From Lamprocystis purpurea DSM 4197 (GTDB lineage Bacteria > Pseudomonadota > Gammaproteobacteria > Chromatiales > Chromatiaceae): DNA of 33,134 nucleotides. Below the pieces are notes generated by a model, which did not search any database, was not told where the DNA came from, and saw only the letters and a program-made list of their open reading frames with translations. The translations under genes were made by a program, and so were the position numbers. Of the stretch, positions 9,501 through 16,934 are shown one piece after another (positions within the stretch are counted from its first letter, which is position 1; the number at the start of each line of letters is the position of its first letter). The stretch covers positions 32,914 to 66,047 of the forward strand of contig NZ_KB902495.1 in the NCBI RefSeq assembly GCF_000379525.1, written 5' to 3'.

Positions 9501-9893
9501 CTGCGCCGCCTGGGCTGCCGTTCCGGTTACTTCCAGTTCGCCTTCAACGCCACCCATGTCGATCCCTATTATGCCCTCGACGGCCGCGAAGACGACTTCG
9601 CCGCCGCCCTGCCGACCCGCCAGCCCGGCGTCCTGATCCCCACGCTGGACCTGTTCCGCTTCGGCGAGGCGATCGACGACTACCGCTACCTGCTCGCCCT
9701 CGAGCGGGCCATCGCGGGCGCGGGTGAAACGCGCGCGGCACAGCGCGCCGCCCGCTGGCTGGACGATTTGATGGATGAGGTCAAAATCGACCACCGCGCC
9801 TTGATGCCCCCGCCGCTGGACGATCAGGCGTTGGACCAGGTCCGCGCTCAGGCTGCCGCCTTTATCGACGCGATCCAACAACCAGGGCACTGA
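6561..9893 (+). CDS. Secreted multidomain carbohydrate-active protein, DUF4091-like C-terminus
   Basis: 1110 residues. The ATG follows a GAGGAG ribosome site. Residues 1-24 form a signal peptide (PALTLVLLFFLCTAAAVTA), so it is exported. The first module (TLIANGDFEQP... WTFYRW, about 26-170) looks like a CBM4/9-type carbohydrate-binding jelly roll; a second beta-rich, CBM-like region lies around 250-370 (DWSGYDYLDIQIHNPG). The C-terminal half resembles the DUF4091/glycoside-hydrolase-like group: a sandwich domain (about 630-760), then a barrel-like region with YSVGDEPTGD near 890 and FRFGEAIDDYRYLLALERA near 1032. The Asp-Glu of GDEP is a plausible acid catalyst, but no substrate can be named. 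It is divergent from the asparagine-synthetase-like gene and alone on its strand; a joint role in polysaccharide handling is only a guess. Confidence 0.75.
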   Translation: MRPALPALTLVLLFFLCTAAAVTADTLIANGDFEQPAQSADAPFTGWTFYRWSGSTQAALDHEARPGGGAAAHLHAPIAGKAALHQRIHLAPGRYRLAALTAAADLRPGKDNLTARLHLELGSGRQAVANLGQGNRDWTPVDLVFQVDQALDATLYCFLYGTGDLWLDALRLERLGADDATPLGMQLGQVIAPLRFDPPITRTDLLLTGYCAAPDQAQRPHCRRLSKADPTGMAPTRPLEPRSIADFSPPRSVGDRPGPLDLSPRNGLPTDWSGYDYLDIQIHNPGRAILEGLIEIRDAQSKNYWSRVNWYTHFPPGDQQLRIPLALFVGEKSVIRERRRLDTTAISRLFVSVVGAGEVAVSRVRLTAEPPYRHDFPQLLKLDAGTDVSPVMAGFSPLTAALGYRPDRGYGFDAAVRIPKSEDRRHPDNLLRDWISIASGGLRFDLPNGEYGVWLMLEDPGYWEYVQNYDRRAVLAEGTPVYSEQMTADGLLARIFAHQTTEDLPGDDIWARYIKTRYRPIEFQAQVNDGQLNLEFSAGSAKTFANTLSALLIWPLADDRQARAFIDEVWERLREQYRIEYAENVIDTAPRTAAPLAPAPGPIPELHVFRRHWDQDVQPTERPRADELSGPFTLALARGEQEPLTLELHAVSDLTLTAAELRLPGLSADAYKVRSKLTRATDDGARYVNAPRLLDPLELPLRLSAGQTRRLWFSVSPDADTPPGAYAGEARLTIDGGRQLSLPVQATVRPFVLPTANLPFGYLGSVPVYTESAFPQALAAKRRADIGPAFDLVRRQGMTQFSGGIGGVLPTRGAAGLNIDFSSLDTVLEQARRFPFPPHSYGGLAPRGLGFERYRVTDTQRGFGAPYAEVLGRVLGATRAHLQGLGWPEPIYSVGDEPTGDAAGFTAALADAVRAAGSQSSVFTSLTDEKSPALALVGRVDHLFLTLHNAWGFERILQAGGQCGTYNLSGRYARGLYQYRLRRLGCRSGYFQFAFNATHVDPYYALDGREDDFAAALPTRQPGVLIPTLDLFRFGEAIDDYRYLLALERAIAGAGETRAAQRAARWLDDLMDEVKIDHRALMPPPLDDQALDQVRAQAAAFIDAIQQPGH

Positions 9894-9959
9894 TTGACCT
9901 GATTGCGTGGTGACGCCGAACACACCATGAAAATTACGCATTGCGCGCTGGACACGGTT

Positions 9960-10051
9960 TATAGCCTTCGAACGTGATAACCGGCCGTAGGGGCGGGTTT
10001 CAAACCCGCCCCTACACGAAGGTCTGTCTGGATATCAGGTGCGAGCGCTAT
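9960..10051 (+). repeat. Dispersed palindromic element, copy 2
   Basis: A 92-bp unit starting TATAGCCTTCG and ending GTGCGAGCGCTAT, with imperfect terminal inverted repeats (left TATAGCCTTCGAACGTGATA; the right end reads ATAGCGCTCGCACCTGATAT on the other strand). A perfect central palindrome lies at about 9987-10015 (arm GTAGGGGCGGGTTT). It matches the reverse complement of copy 3 with about five mismatches. It lies 66 bp past the stop of the secreted DUF4091-like gene. Confidence 0.9.
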
Positions 10052-10180
10052 GGCACGGAAAACCTGACCGTGATGCTCCGTTGACAATCGGTAGTTCGAG
10101 TGCCAGCATCTTCCCGCACAAAAAAAGCTAAACCTATCGTAAGGTAGGGGCGGAAAGTCGCGGATCCTGGAATCCAGGAC

Positions 10181-10234
10181 AGCCGGATTGCCAAGAGTGA
10201 CCATCGTCATGGTCGCGTGCGGCGTCCGGCTTTT
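10181..10234 (+). terminator. Possible structured terminator
   Basis: The outer stem AGCCGGA (10181-10187) pairs with TCCGGCT (10225-10231) and encloses an inner hairpin GACCAT-CGTC-ATGGTC (10199-10214). TTTT follows at 10231-10234. The T-run is short and the nearest upstream plus-strand gene ends 290 bp away, so termination is uncertain. Confidence 0.3.
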
Positions 10235-10260
10235 CAGTTTCTGGAGAGGGGGGAAGCGCG

Positions 10261-10512
10261 ATGACATCTTCGGCCGCGGGGAGAGGCGGCGCCGGATCGT
10301 TCAGGTCCGCGCAGACACAAAAAGTTTTCTGGTACTGGCGGCTCGCGCCCGGGCGCACCATCCTCACCGATCTTCGATCCGCCGCCGCGCGGTCGGTCGA
10401 AGCCCTCGCCACCCTGGCGCGGATCCTCCATTCATTCGGGCAAATGGCCCGGTCTCATTCCAAGCTCCAACCATTCCGGATCCGGTCTTTTCTGGCTCGC
10501 GTCGCTCCCTGA
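10261..10512 (+). CDS. Doubtful small ORF, 83 residues
   Basis: The ATG is preceded by a purine-rich stretch (GGAGAGGGGGGAAG), a possible ribosome site. The product is Arg/Ala-rich (FWYWRLAPGRTILTDLRSAA near the middle), with no signal peptide, membrane segment or known motif. Chance open frames are common at this base composition, so it may not be a gene. It would be the leading gene of the FHA-ABC/kinase group if real. Confidence 0.15.
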   Translation: MTSSAAGRGGAGSFRSAQTQKVFWYWRLAPGRTILTDLRSAAARSVEALATLARILHSFGQMARSHSKLQPFRIRSFLARVAP

Positions 10513-10572
10513 CGGAATACACGGTGTCTGCCTCGCCGTTCGCGAAGAATAGCTTGTATTTAGAGGTCCCCG

Positions 10573-12870
10573 TTGCCAGAGTCACAAGATCTCATCCTTA
10601 AGACCTTCAGGCAAGTCGCAGGGCGCCACCGGCTCGATGACGGTTCGGACTGCTCTGTCGGTAGTGACGCCGCGCAGCACATTTGTGTGAGCGGCAGTGA
10701 CGTCGCCCCTTGCCACGCGCGCTTCTTTTCAGTTCGCGGGGTCATCTACGTCGAACCCATCGACGCGGCCCCAATCCTGCTGAACAGCCAGCCGATATCC
10801 AAACGGGCGAAAGTCGAGGACGGCGATTGGCTGGTTCTAGGCTCCACCTCCGTTCAGGTCCAGATCCCCCATGGGGCTGGGCCCGCGAGCGGGGCTAGCG
10901 CGGGGAAGTCACCTGGTCTGCACTCGGCCGCGCAGCCCAAACCGGTTGTGGTGGGCCGCGACCGGCAGTGCGATCTCGTCATCGACTCCCCCTTGATGTC
11001 GCGTGAGCACGCGAGGCTGCTATTCACCCCGGAGGGGCTCCGCCTTCAGGATCTGCGCAGCACCAACGGCACCTTCGTTAACGGACAACGCATCGTTGGT
11101 GAGGCCTTGCTGCATCCCGGCGACCGGGTGTCGTTCGCGACCTTCGTCTATCGGTTTACGGGAGCGGCCCTTGAGCCAGCGGAGTCCGGTGGGCGTGTCA
11201 GGATCGAAGCACGAAGCCTAACCAAGACCGTGATCGATCGGACCTCGAAGCAGCCCCGCAATCTGCTGGACGCGATCGATCTGGCGATCGAGCCCGGGGA
11301 GTTTGTTGTCATCTTTGGGACCAGCGGATCGGGCAAGTCGACGCTGATGGACTCGCTGAACGGTCGGCGCCCGGCCACCTCGGGTCGGGTCCTCTATAAC
11401 GGTGTAGACCTGTACGAGGGCTTCGCCGCCTTTCGAGCGGGCATCGGCTATGTGCCCCAACAGGACATCGTCCACCGCAAGATCAGCATCCGGCGGGCGC
11501 TGGAATACACGGCGAGGCTGCGGCTGCCCGGCGACACGCGCGCGGGCGAGATCGCCGTCTACATCGAGCGAGTCCTCCAGCGGGTGGGGCTGCTGGAGAA
11601 GCAAGACCTCGCCGTCGACACGCCGGAGCCCTTGAGCGGCGGGCAGCTCAAGCGTGTGAATCTGGCTGTAGAGCTGGTTGCGAATCCGAATATCCTGTTT
11701 CTCGATGAGGCGACCAGCGGCCTGGACGCCGGTACCGACAAGAAGATGATGCGCCTCTTCGCCGACTTGGCGGCGGATGGCAAGACGGTCATCTGCGTGA
11801 CGCACAGCCTCGAGAACGTCGGCGTCTGTCATCTGGTGGCGCTCCTGCACTTTGGGTTCCTGGTGTATTTCGGGCCTCCGGAAGAGGCGGCGGCCTACTT
11901 CGGCGTGGATCGGCTCTCGGAGGTGTACGAGCGGCTCGAAGGGCAGGATGCGCGGGCCTGGGGGGATCGGTTTCGCCAGTCGGACCAGTACCGGCGCCAC
12001 GTGCAGGCACGTTTATCCAAAGCTGCAACCGAGGCGCCCAGAACGCTCGTGGCCGATCGAGGCAAGGCGGGATCGGGCCGAGCCGGCTGGTTCAATCCGC
12101 GACAGGCTTGGACGCTGACGCGCCGCTATGTCGATTTGCTCTACTCGGATCGGCTCAACCTGGCGATGCTGCTCTTGCAGGCCCCGCTCATTGCCTTGGT
12201 GGTCGGGGCAATCTTCGACACCTCCGGAAGCCCCCTGGAGCGTGCTCAGGCCGAGAGCCAGATCGCGTTCGTCCTGGTGCTTTCCGCAGTTTGGTTTGGC
12301 TGCATCAACTCCGCCCGGGAGATTGTGAAGGAGCTACCGGTCTATCTCCGGGAACGGGCCGTGGTGCTGCGCATCCCCCCCTATTTGGTGAGCAAGCTGC
12401 TGCCGCTGGCGGTGCTGTGCGCGATCCAGTGCGCGAGCTTTCTTGCCATCGTCATGGGCATGCTGGATTTCCCGGGATCTTTCCTGGACCGCTTCCTGGT
12501 TCTGTTCGTCGCCGGATTCGCGGCGACCGGCATGGGTCTGGCGGTGAGCGCTTTCGTCACCAGCAACGACAAGGCCATCGCCACACTCCCCCTGCTCTTG
12601 ATCCCTCAATTCATCCTTTCCAACGCGGTCGTCCAGCTTGACGGGCCTGCCGAAGCAGTCGCCAAGGTTTCGGTCATTTCCTATTGGGCCTTAGACGCGA
12701 TGCGCGCGACCCTTGATGACGGGGTTCTGGCACTGCGCGGCGCTGATGGGTCTCCGATCGTTTCCGTAAACGCCGACTGGCAGACGGATCTGTGGGCCAC
12801 CGCGGCACTCGCGTTGGGCTTTGTGATCATCACGGCGCTCGGTCTCAAGCTGCGCGACCGCAAGGTCTAG
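10573..12870 (+). CDS. ABC exporter with two N-terminal FHA domains (ABCG/ABC-2 type)
   Basis: 765 residues. It starts at a TTG with AGAGG six bases upstream; an in-frame stop at 10561 excludes a longer product. Domain order: a degenerate FHA-like domain (about 15-95, CSVGSDAAQHICVSGSD); a canonical FHA domain (about 120-200, VVGRDRQCDLVI, SREHAR, STNGTFVNG), which should bind phosphothreonine; an ABC ATPase with Walker A GTSGSGKST (near 248-256), YVPQQD, signature LSGGQ (near 354), Walker B ILFLDEATSGLD and VTHS; then a membrane domain with about six helices (about 530-760). It should be an inner-membrane half-transporter working as a dimer; the substrate is unknown. The kinase gene follows after 19 bp. 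The same architecture occurs in mycobacterial Rv1747, whose FHA domains are targets of the neighbouring kinase PknF. Confidence 0.93.
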   Translation: MPESQDLILKTFRQVAGRHRLDDGSDCSVGSDAAQHICVSGSDVAPCHARFFSVRGVIYVEPIDAAPILLNSQPISKRAKVEDGDWLVLGSTSVQVQIPHGAGPASGASAGKSPGLHSAAQPKPVVVGRDRQCDLVIDSPLMSREHARLLFTPEGLRLQDLRSTNGTFVNGQRIVGEALLHPGDRVSFATFVYRFTGAALEPAESGGRVRIEARSLTKTVIDRTSKQPRNLLDAIDLAIEPGEFVVIFGTSGSGKSTLMDSLNGRRPATSGRVLYNGVDLYEGFAAFRAGIGYVPQQDIVHRKISIRRALEYTARLRLPGDTRAGEIAVYIERVLQRVGLLEKQDLAVDTPEPLSGGQLKRVNLAVELVANPNILFLDEATSGLDAGTDKKMMRLFADLAADGKTVICVTHSLENVGVCHLVALLHFGFLVYFGPPEEAAAYFGVDRLSEVYERLEGQDARAWGDRFRQSDQYRRHVQARLSKAATEAPRTLVADRGKAGSGRAGWFNPRQAWTLTRRYVDLLYSDRLNLAMLLLQAPLIALVVGAIFDTSGSPLERAQAESQIAFVLVLSAVWFGCINSAREIVKELPVYLRERAVVLRIPPYLVSKLLPLAVLCAIQCASFLAIVMGMLDFPGSFLDRFLVLFVAGFAATGMGLAVSAFVTSNDKAIATLPLLLIPQFILSNAVVQLDGPAEAVAKVSVISYWALDAMRATLDDGVLALRGADGSPIVSVNADWQTDLWATAALALGFVIITALGLKLRDRKV

Positions 12871-12889
12871 GCCCACCGGAGCGCATCTG

Positions 12890-14710
12890 ATGTCCGCTAC
12901 GCTTTCCAGGATCCCGATGATTGATCCAAAGACATGCCCGAAGTGCCAGACCCCGAACGAGCTGAGGGCCTTGATCAAGCGTGCATACCGCTGCGCCGTC
13001 TGCGGTCTGGAACTGGCCCACGTGGACACCGCGCCGAACGGAGCTCCGCGCGGCGTTTTCGGATGGCTGTTGGATCAGGGCGCGATCGTCAGCGAGCGCT
13101 ATCGCGTCAGCGGCCTGCTGGGAAAAGGCGGCTTTGGGGTCACCTACCTCGTGGAGGACCTGCGGTTGGCGGGTAAGCGGCGGGCGTTGAAAGAGATCCC
13201 GGCGCTGCTCTTCGACGAGTACGAGACGAAGCTGCTCGGGCGCCTCAATCATCCCGCCATACCGGACATCACCGACCGCCTTGATCAGGGCGGCATGGTC
13301 TATCTGGTGCTGGAATTCGGCGGCACACGTACCCTGAAAACGGAACAGGATCGTCTCGGTGGGCGAATCCCCGCATTCATCCTGCTACCCTGGGTCGAGC
13401 AGGCCTGCGACGCGCTCATTTACTTGCATTCCCAAGAACCACCGATCATCCATCGGGATCTCAAACCAGAAAACATCCTCCTCGACGACAACGATCGGGT
13501 GATGCTGATCGACTTTGGCATCGCCAAGGAGGCAGGCGATGAGAACGTGACCCGTACCATCGGGCGCGCCGTCACCCACGGGTTCAGCCCACCCGAGCAG
13601 GTACTCGGCACGGGCACGGATGTGCGCTCGGATGTATATGCCCTGGGCGCTATCCTGTACTTCGGAACTACCGGCAAGCCGCCTCCACCGGCCCATGAGC
13701 GCGTGACGGGCACAGCCTTGGTGCCGCCGGCGAGTTTGGTTGCGGAAATGCCACTGCTGCTGGATGCGACAATCCGGCAAGCCCTGGAGTTGAACCTTAA
13801 CGCCAGACAGCAAACCGTTGCGGAACTGGCTCAAACGCTCGCCCTTGTGCGTGGCAGTGGGACGAGCGAGCGGACGGTCTTTGTTTCCGATGCCAGTAGT
13901 CTTGCAGGGGGTCTAGGCAGCAATCGGGACGTGCGCCTGCCAAGCGTTAAATTGCCTTCCACACACGACTCAGGGCAAGAGTGTGCGATTCCGGCGCAGG
14001 CGCCTGCGCCGAAGCGCAGTGGGCTGGCGACAATCGGGTGGACCTTGGCGGGACTCGCGATGACGGGGTTGGCGGGGGTCGGAGCCTTCACCTACCTCCG
14101 AAATTCGAGTTCGGAGCAGCCTGCCAAACCAGAGACGGCAGCAGTGTCGGCACAGGCTGCGCCCGCGGCAACTCTCACGCCGGCGGTCACCAATCTGAAC
14201 GCGTTGACTACTACGCCTGCAGCCAAGGAAAAGGACGGGGCTCACGTGGCCGATCAGGGCGTCGCCACCCCCCCTGCTCAAAGGGCCGCTTACCCGGCCG
14301 AGGGGCGGCCCCAGGGGCCTTCTTCAGAGCAACAACCGGCGGACGAGACAGTGACCTCCCAACCACTCGGCGCGCGCATGGACGCCGCTCAACAACCGAG
14401 GCCGCAGAGCCCGAGCGATGCAAGACCACCGGCGTCGGTGGCGGAACCCGTCCCGGCCACTCGGAGGCCGTCAACAGTGGAAGCAACGCCGATCCCTCCT
14501 GAGGTTCCTAAGAAGAAGAGCGGAGCCAGTGCCCGGAACAAACAGTCGAGTCAGCCGAAGGTCAAAAGCGCCGGGGCGGCTGGGTCGACGGGAAAAAAGG
14601 CGTCTGAGGCCCGGTCTCCGAAACAACCGTCACGCGATACCGGCAAATCCGGTTCAGGTGGATATAACGAGAGGCAATTGCGGGCAATTAAGGACTTCAA
14701 CAACATGTAG
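12890..14710 (+). CDS. Transmembrane Ser/Thr protein kinase with N-terminal zinc ribbon
   Basis: 606 residues. The ATG follows GGAG by eight bases and sits 19 bp after the FHA-ABC gene, so the two are probably one operon. A CPKC...CAVC zinc ribbon occupies about 16-38. The Hanks-type kinase domain (about 65-315) has the glycine loop LGKGGFGVTY, the ATP lysine in RRALKEI, catalytic HRDLKPEN (near 187), LIDFGIAKE (DFG) and SPPEQVL (the APE equivalent), all needed for activity. A single transmembrane helix follows (about 379-400, WTLAGLAMTGLAGVGAFTYL), then about 200 residues rich in Pro, Ala, Ser and Lys that should be periplasmic and disordered, ending YNERQLRAIKDFNNM. It likely phosphorylates threonines read by the FHA domains next door. 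No sensor domain such as PASTA is seen. Confidence 0.94.
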   Translation: MSATLSRIPMIDPKTCPKCQTPNELRALIKRAYRCAVCGLELAHVDTAPNGAPRGVFGWLLDQGAIVSERYRVSGLLGKGGFGVTYLVEDLRLAGKRRALKEIPALLFDEYETKLLGRLNHPAIPDITDRLDQGGMVYLVLEFGGTRTLKTEQDRLGGRIPAFILLPWVEQACDALIYLHSQEPPIIHRDLKPENILLDDNDRVMLIDFGIAKEAGDENVTRTIGRAVTHGFSPPEQVLGTGTDVRSDVYALGAILYFGTTGKPPPPAHERVTGTALVPPASLVAEMPLLLDATIRQALELNLNARQQTVAELAQTLALVRGSGTSERTVFVSDASSLAGGLGSNRDVRLPSVKLPSTHDSGQECAIPAQAPAPKRSGLATIGWTLAGLAMTGLAGVGAFTYLRNSSSEQPAKPETAAVSAQAAPAATLTPAVTNLNALTTTPAAKEKDGAHVADQGVATPPAQRAAYPAEGRPQGPSSEQQPADETVTSQPLGARMDAAQQPRPQSPSDARPPASVAEPVPATRRPSTVEATPIPPEVPKKKSGASARNKQSSQPKVKSAGAAGSTGKKASEARSPKQPSRDTGKSGSGGYNERQLRAIKDFNNM

Positions 14711-14736
14711 GGAAAGTCGCTGCCGGTTCCGCAGGC

Positions 14737-14799
14737 AAGAAACCGCTCGGCAGCCCCGGTGCCTCAGTGACTATCCCACGGTAAAGCCGGGGGTTTCTT
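14737..14799 (+). other. Structured element 3' of the kinase gene
   Basis: AAGAAACC (14737-14744) pairs perfectly with GGTTTCTT (14792-14799). Nested inside, CCCCGG (14754-14759) can pair with CCGGGG (14787-14792, sharing one base with the outer arm). It starts 27 bp after the kinase stop codon. It may be a processed or attenuating RNA structure, a weak terminator, or the relic right end of a mobile element. Confidence 0.45.
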
Positions 14800-14951
14800 A
14801 TGATAATACTTATCGATCGCTCGCGGATCCCAGAAACTGTTGATTGCGACAAGTTAAATGACTGGCCCACTCTTAATCAGTCGTTTACTAATGGGTGTGA
14901 ACGTAATGTCATGGCTGGTTGGATGCTGAATGATGGCATTGGTAATAACGT

Positions 14952-15536
14952 ATGAAGACGCGAATTTTTCTTGAGTGCCTAGCCGTTTCCCTTCTCGTTT
15001 TGTTTCTCGTTGGTTGCGTGACCGTACGCTTGAGCACCGGAAGCGGGAAGCCCATTGCGTCTCTAGGCCCCCGTCTAGGCGCAAGCGGCACTGCACCCTC
15101 TCGCGTCACCCACGCACAGGTGGGCATTCGCCATGATGTTGCCAAAGAACTGCCTAAAGATCAGGCATTGGCTTTCTTGCGCTCGCTTTACGTCCCTGAA
15201 GCGGCCAACACATGCCGGTTTGAGCCGGACGGAGTGGAGAGATGGTGGAAGGGAAAACTCCCGGGCAAGAACCCATACAGTTCTACATATTTGAGTCTTG
15301 AAGCGGTCAACGGCACGCCGATCGGTATAATGCTTTCAGTCAGAGGGACCAGGGAGCAGTGGTGCATGATCGTTCCATACGCGATCACCCAACTGCAGGG
15401 CGGTGACGCCAAGAAGTTAACAGACAAGATTTTTACTGCGTTGGTGAGCATGGGGGTGACGATCATACCGGATACTGAGCTTTCCAAAAAACTTCATTGT
15501 CGACAAGATTGGTGCCGGCCGATTAGGCGTGGATGA
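14952..15536 (+). CDS. Putative lipoprotein of unknown function
   Basis: 194 residues. The N-terminus is a lipoprotein signal (MKTRIFLECLAVSLLVLFLV-GC, lipid-acceptor Cys22), so it should be anchored to an envelope membrane; the residue after Cys is Val, which favours outer-membrane sorting. The mature part has no recognised domain. Visible stretches include KELPKDQALAFLRSLYVPEA, a central region with four spread cysteines, and KKLTDKIFTALVSMGVTII. Base composition is lower in GC than the neighbours. It is 241 bp downstream of the kinase and on the same strand, so it may respond to or serve the same system, but this is inferred from position only. Confidence 0.75.
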   Translation: MKTRIFLECLAVSLLVLFLVGCVTVRLSTGSGKPIASLGPRLGASGTAPSRVTHAQVGIRHDVAKELPKDQALAFLRSLYVPEAANTCRFEPDGVERWWKGKLPGKNPYSSTYLSLEAVNGTPIGIMLSVRGTREQWCMIVPYAITQLQGGDAKKLTDKIFTALVSMGVTIIPDTELSKKLHCRQDWCRPIRRG

Positions 15537-15777
15537 CTGTGTTTTAGGGGAGTCAACTCACGAAACGGGAAAAAATCGCACTTTAAAGTTGCGTCAAGAC
15601 CGGCAACCACCTGACAATCCATCTGTTCGCTTTGCCCATCCTGTGCCGCGGGCGCGAGCGGTGTTGGCCCGCCCAGAGCACCCCGATAGCGCCGCCTATC
15701 TACAGCATCATCCCGCCCACCTACTCGTTGGGTTTGGAGTAGAGAGCATGACATTCAGACCTAATAGGAGCAAGGCC

Positions 15778-16362
15778 ATGAAAATTCGCGCTGTATTAGC
15801 GGCGGTCGGCATTCTTCTCGCTTCCGTGAGTTTCGGAGAGACGGTCTCGGTAAACACCCCCGGCGATGGCTTCTTGGCGTTACGCAGCGAGCCGAGCGCT
15901 AAACACGGAGTTCGGCTGTCGAAAATCCCTCACGGCGCATTAATAGATCTATCCGAGTGCACGTCAAGTGCTTCAAACGCCCGCTGGTGTAGGACCGCGT
16001 ATCAAGGTAAAGGTGGCTGGGTTCTGGAAAAATATGTAACAAGACTGTCCAGCGGCCTCACCACCAGTCCTGTTGTCAGGCAAGCACGCCGGACTTCTAA
16101 TGTGTCTGAAAACGACGCCATCTTAAGGGCTGTCGCGAACCAATGTACGCCTGACTGGTGCACTCCGAGGATCGGAACCGTACTCGGCGAATACGCCACT
16201 GTTGGCTTTGGATGCAAGAAGCAGGACTGCGAAAGTGCCATTGCCTATCTCAAGAAGACAGGCGGCAACTGGATAATCGTAGACCAAGGAACCGGAATCA
16301 CCCCGGATGACCTTGTTGAGTATGGTTTCCCTGCGGACGTGGCCAACGAGCTGGCATATTAG
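15778..16362 (+). CDS. Exported protein with bacterial SH3 domain
   Basis: The frame is open from 15529, but the ATG at 15778 has an AGGAG eight bases upstream and begins a clear signal peptide (MKIRAVLAAVGILLASVSFG), giving 194 residues. Residues about 22-85 form a bacterial SH3 domain (GDGFLALRSEPSAKHGVRLS, then ARWCRTAYQGKGGWVLEKYV), a module linked to cell-wall peptide binding. The second half (about 105-194) is cysteine-containing (NQCTPDWCTPRIG, CKKQDCESAIAYLKK) and unassigned. The motif DWC/QDWC also occurs near the end of the preceding lipoprotein. It lies in the lower-GC stretch after the kinase. A periplasmic role in envelope sensing is plausible, not shown. Confidence 0.75.
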   Translation: MKIRAVLAAVGILLASVSFGETVSVNTPGDGFLALRSEPSAKHGVRLSKIPHGALIDLSECTSSASNARWCRTAYQGKGGWVLEKYVTRLSSGLTTSPVVRQARRTSNVSENDAILRAVANQCTPDWCTPRIGTVLGEYATVGFGCKKQDCESAIAYLKKTGGNWIIVDQGTGITPDDLVEYGFPADVANELAY

Positions 16363-16605
16363 GGGGAATGTCCCGGGCCGGGCTCGGACGGGTACCAAGC
16401 GCTCGCAAGGAGATCCGGCGCGCCAGAACCGCCTGAAGCCGATCTGGCCCTGCGGCGCCCGCGCAAAACGCCACGGCGAAAATGCCTCTTCCGTGCCCGC
16501 CACTCGAAACTCGCGCGCGAATCGGCGATGATGGTGTGAATGACCGGGCGCGCTAGGCGCCAGGTCATCAGCGCCCGCCACCCCACCTTGTAGGAGAGCT
16601 TGACG

Positions 16606-16860
16606 ATGCGTCCCGCACTGCCTGTAGTCGCTGCCGCCTTCCTCACCCTTGGCCTGTCCGGTGCCGCCCTGGTTCAGGCGGAAACCCAGTCCGAGAAAAT
16701 GCTGGATGCGGCGGCCTTCGCCGAATCCGAAGATCCGACCCAGGTCAAAGAAGAAGAAGCAATCGAAAAGAAGGACGGGATGGATGCCCCCGCGGACACC
16801 TCCAACGCGGCAGCGCCTGCCGCGAGCGATGCGGCCGAGGTGCCCGCCAAGACCAAGTAA
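16606..16860 (+). CDS. Small acidic exported protein
   Basis: 84 residues starting at the ATG at 16606, nine bases after AGGAG; a TTG at 16600 would be too close to that site. A signal peptide (PALPVVAAAFLTLGLSGAALVQA) is followed by a mature part of about 60 residues rich in Glu, Asp, Lys and Ala without cysteines or motifs (EEEAIEKKDGMDAPAD). It is probably a disordered periplasmic protein. No function can be assigned. The 243 bp upstream contain no convincing gene. Confidence 0.65.
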   Translation: MRPALPVVAAAFLTLGLSGAALVQAETQSEKMLDAAAFAESEDPTQVKEEEAIEKKDGMDAPADTSNAAAPAASDAAEVPAKTK

Positions 16861-16934
16861 GCGGCCCTCCGGCGGCGGGCGGGATCCGCCCGCCACTTCC
16901 TTGGCATCCGTCGCTTCCAATCGAAATACCAACA

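Larger units (their letters stand above)
9894..10572. other. Long intergenic region upstream of the FHA-ABC transporter
   Basis: This 679-bp gap holds palindromic element copy 2 (9960-10051), a two-hairpin structure ending in TTTT (10181-10234) and one doubtful small frame (10261-10512). A TTGACA at 10081-10086 has no good -10 at the right distance. An in-frame stop at 10561 shows that the transporter gene cannot start further upstream. Nothing else was recognised. Confidence 0.6.

Noticed and set aside
7848-9941. A 697-codon open frame on the minus strand
   Set aside because: It is antisense to the secreted DUF4091-like gene, which has a signal peptide, ribosome site and domain motifs; the antisense product is low-complexity and featureless.
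10081-10109. Sigma-70 promoter for the FHA-ABC operon (TTGACA)
   Set aside because: The hexamer at the expected -10 position matches only three of six bases, and the start codon is almost 500 bp away.
15529-15777. Longer start for the SH3 protein
   Set aside because: The extra 83 residues lack similarity to anything I know, would bury the signal peptide internally, and the ATG at 15778 has a proper ribosome site.
16359-16646. A 95-codon minus-strand frame with VGWRALMTWRLARPV
   Set aside because: It briefly suggested a transposase remnant, but no family motif could be confirmed; it overlaps the start of the small acidic protein gene and is Arg-rich like other shadows.
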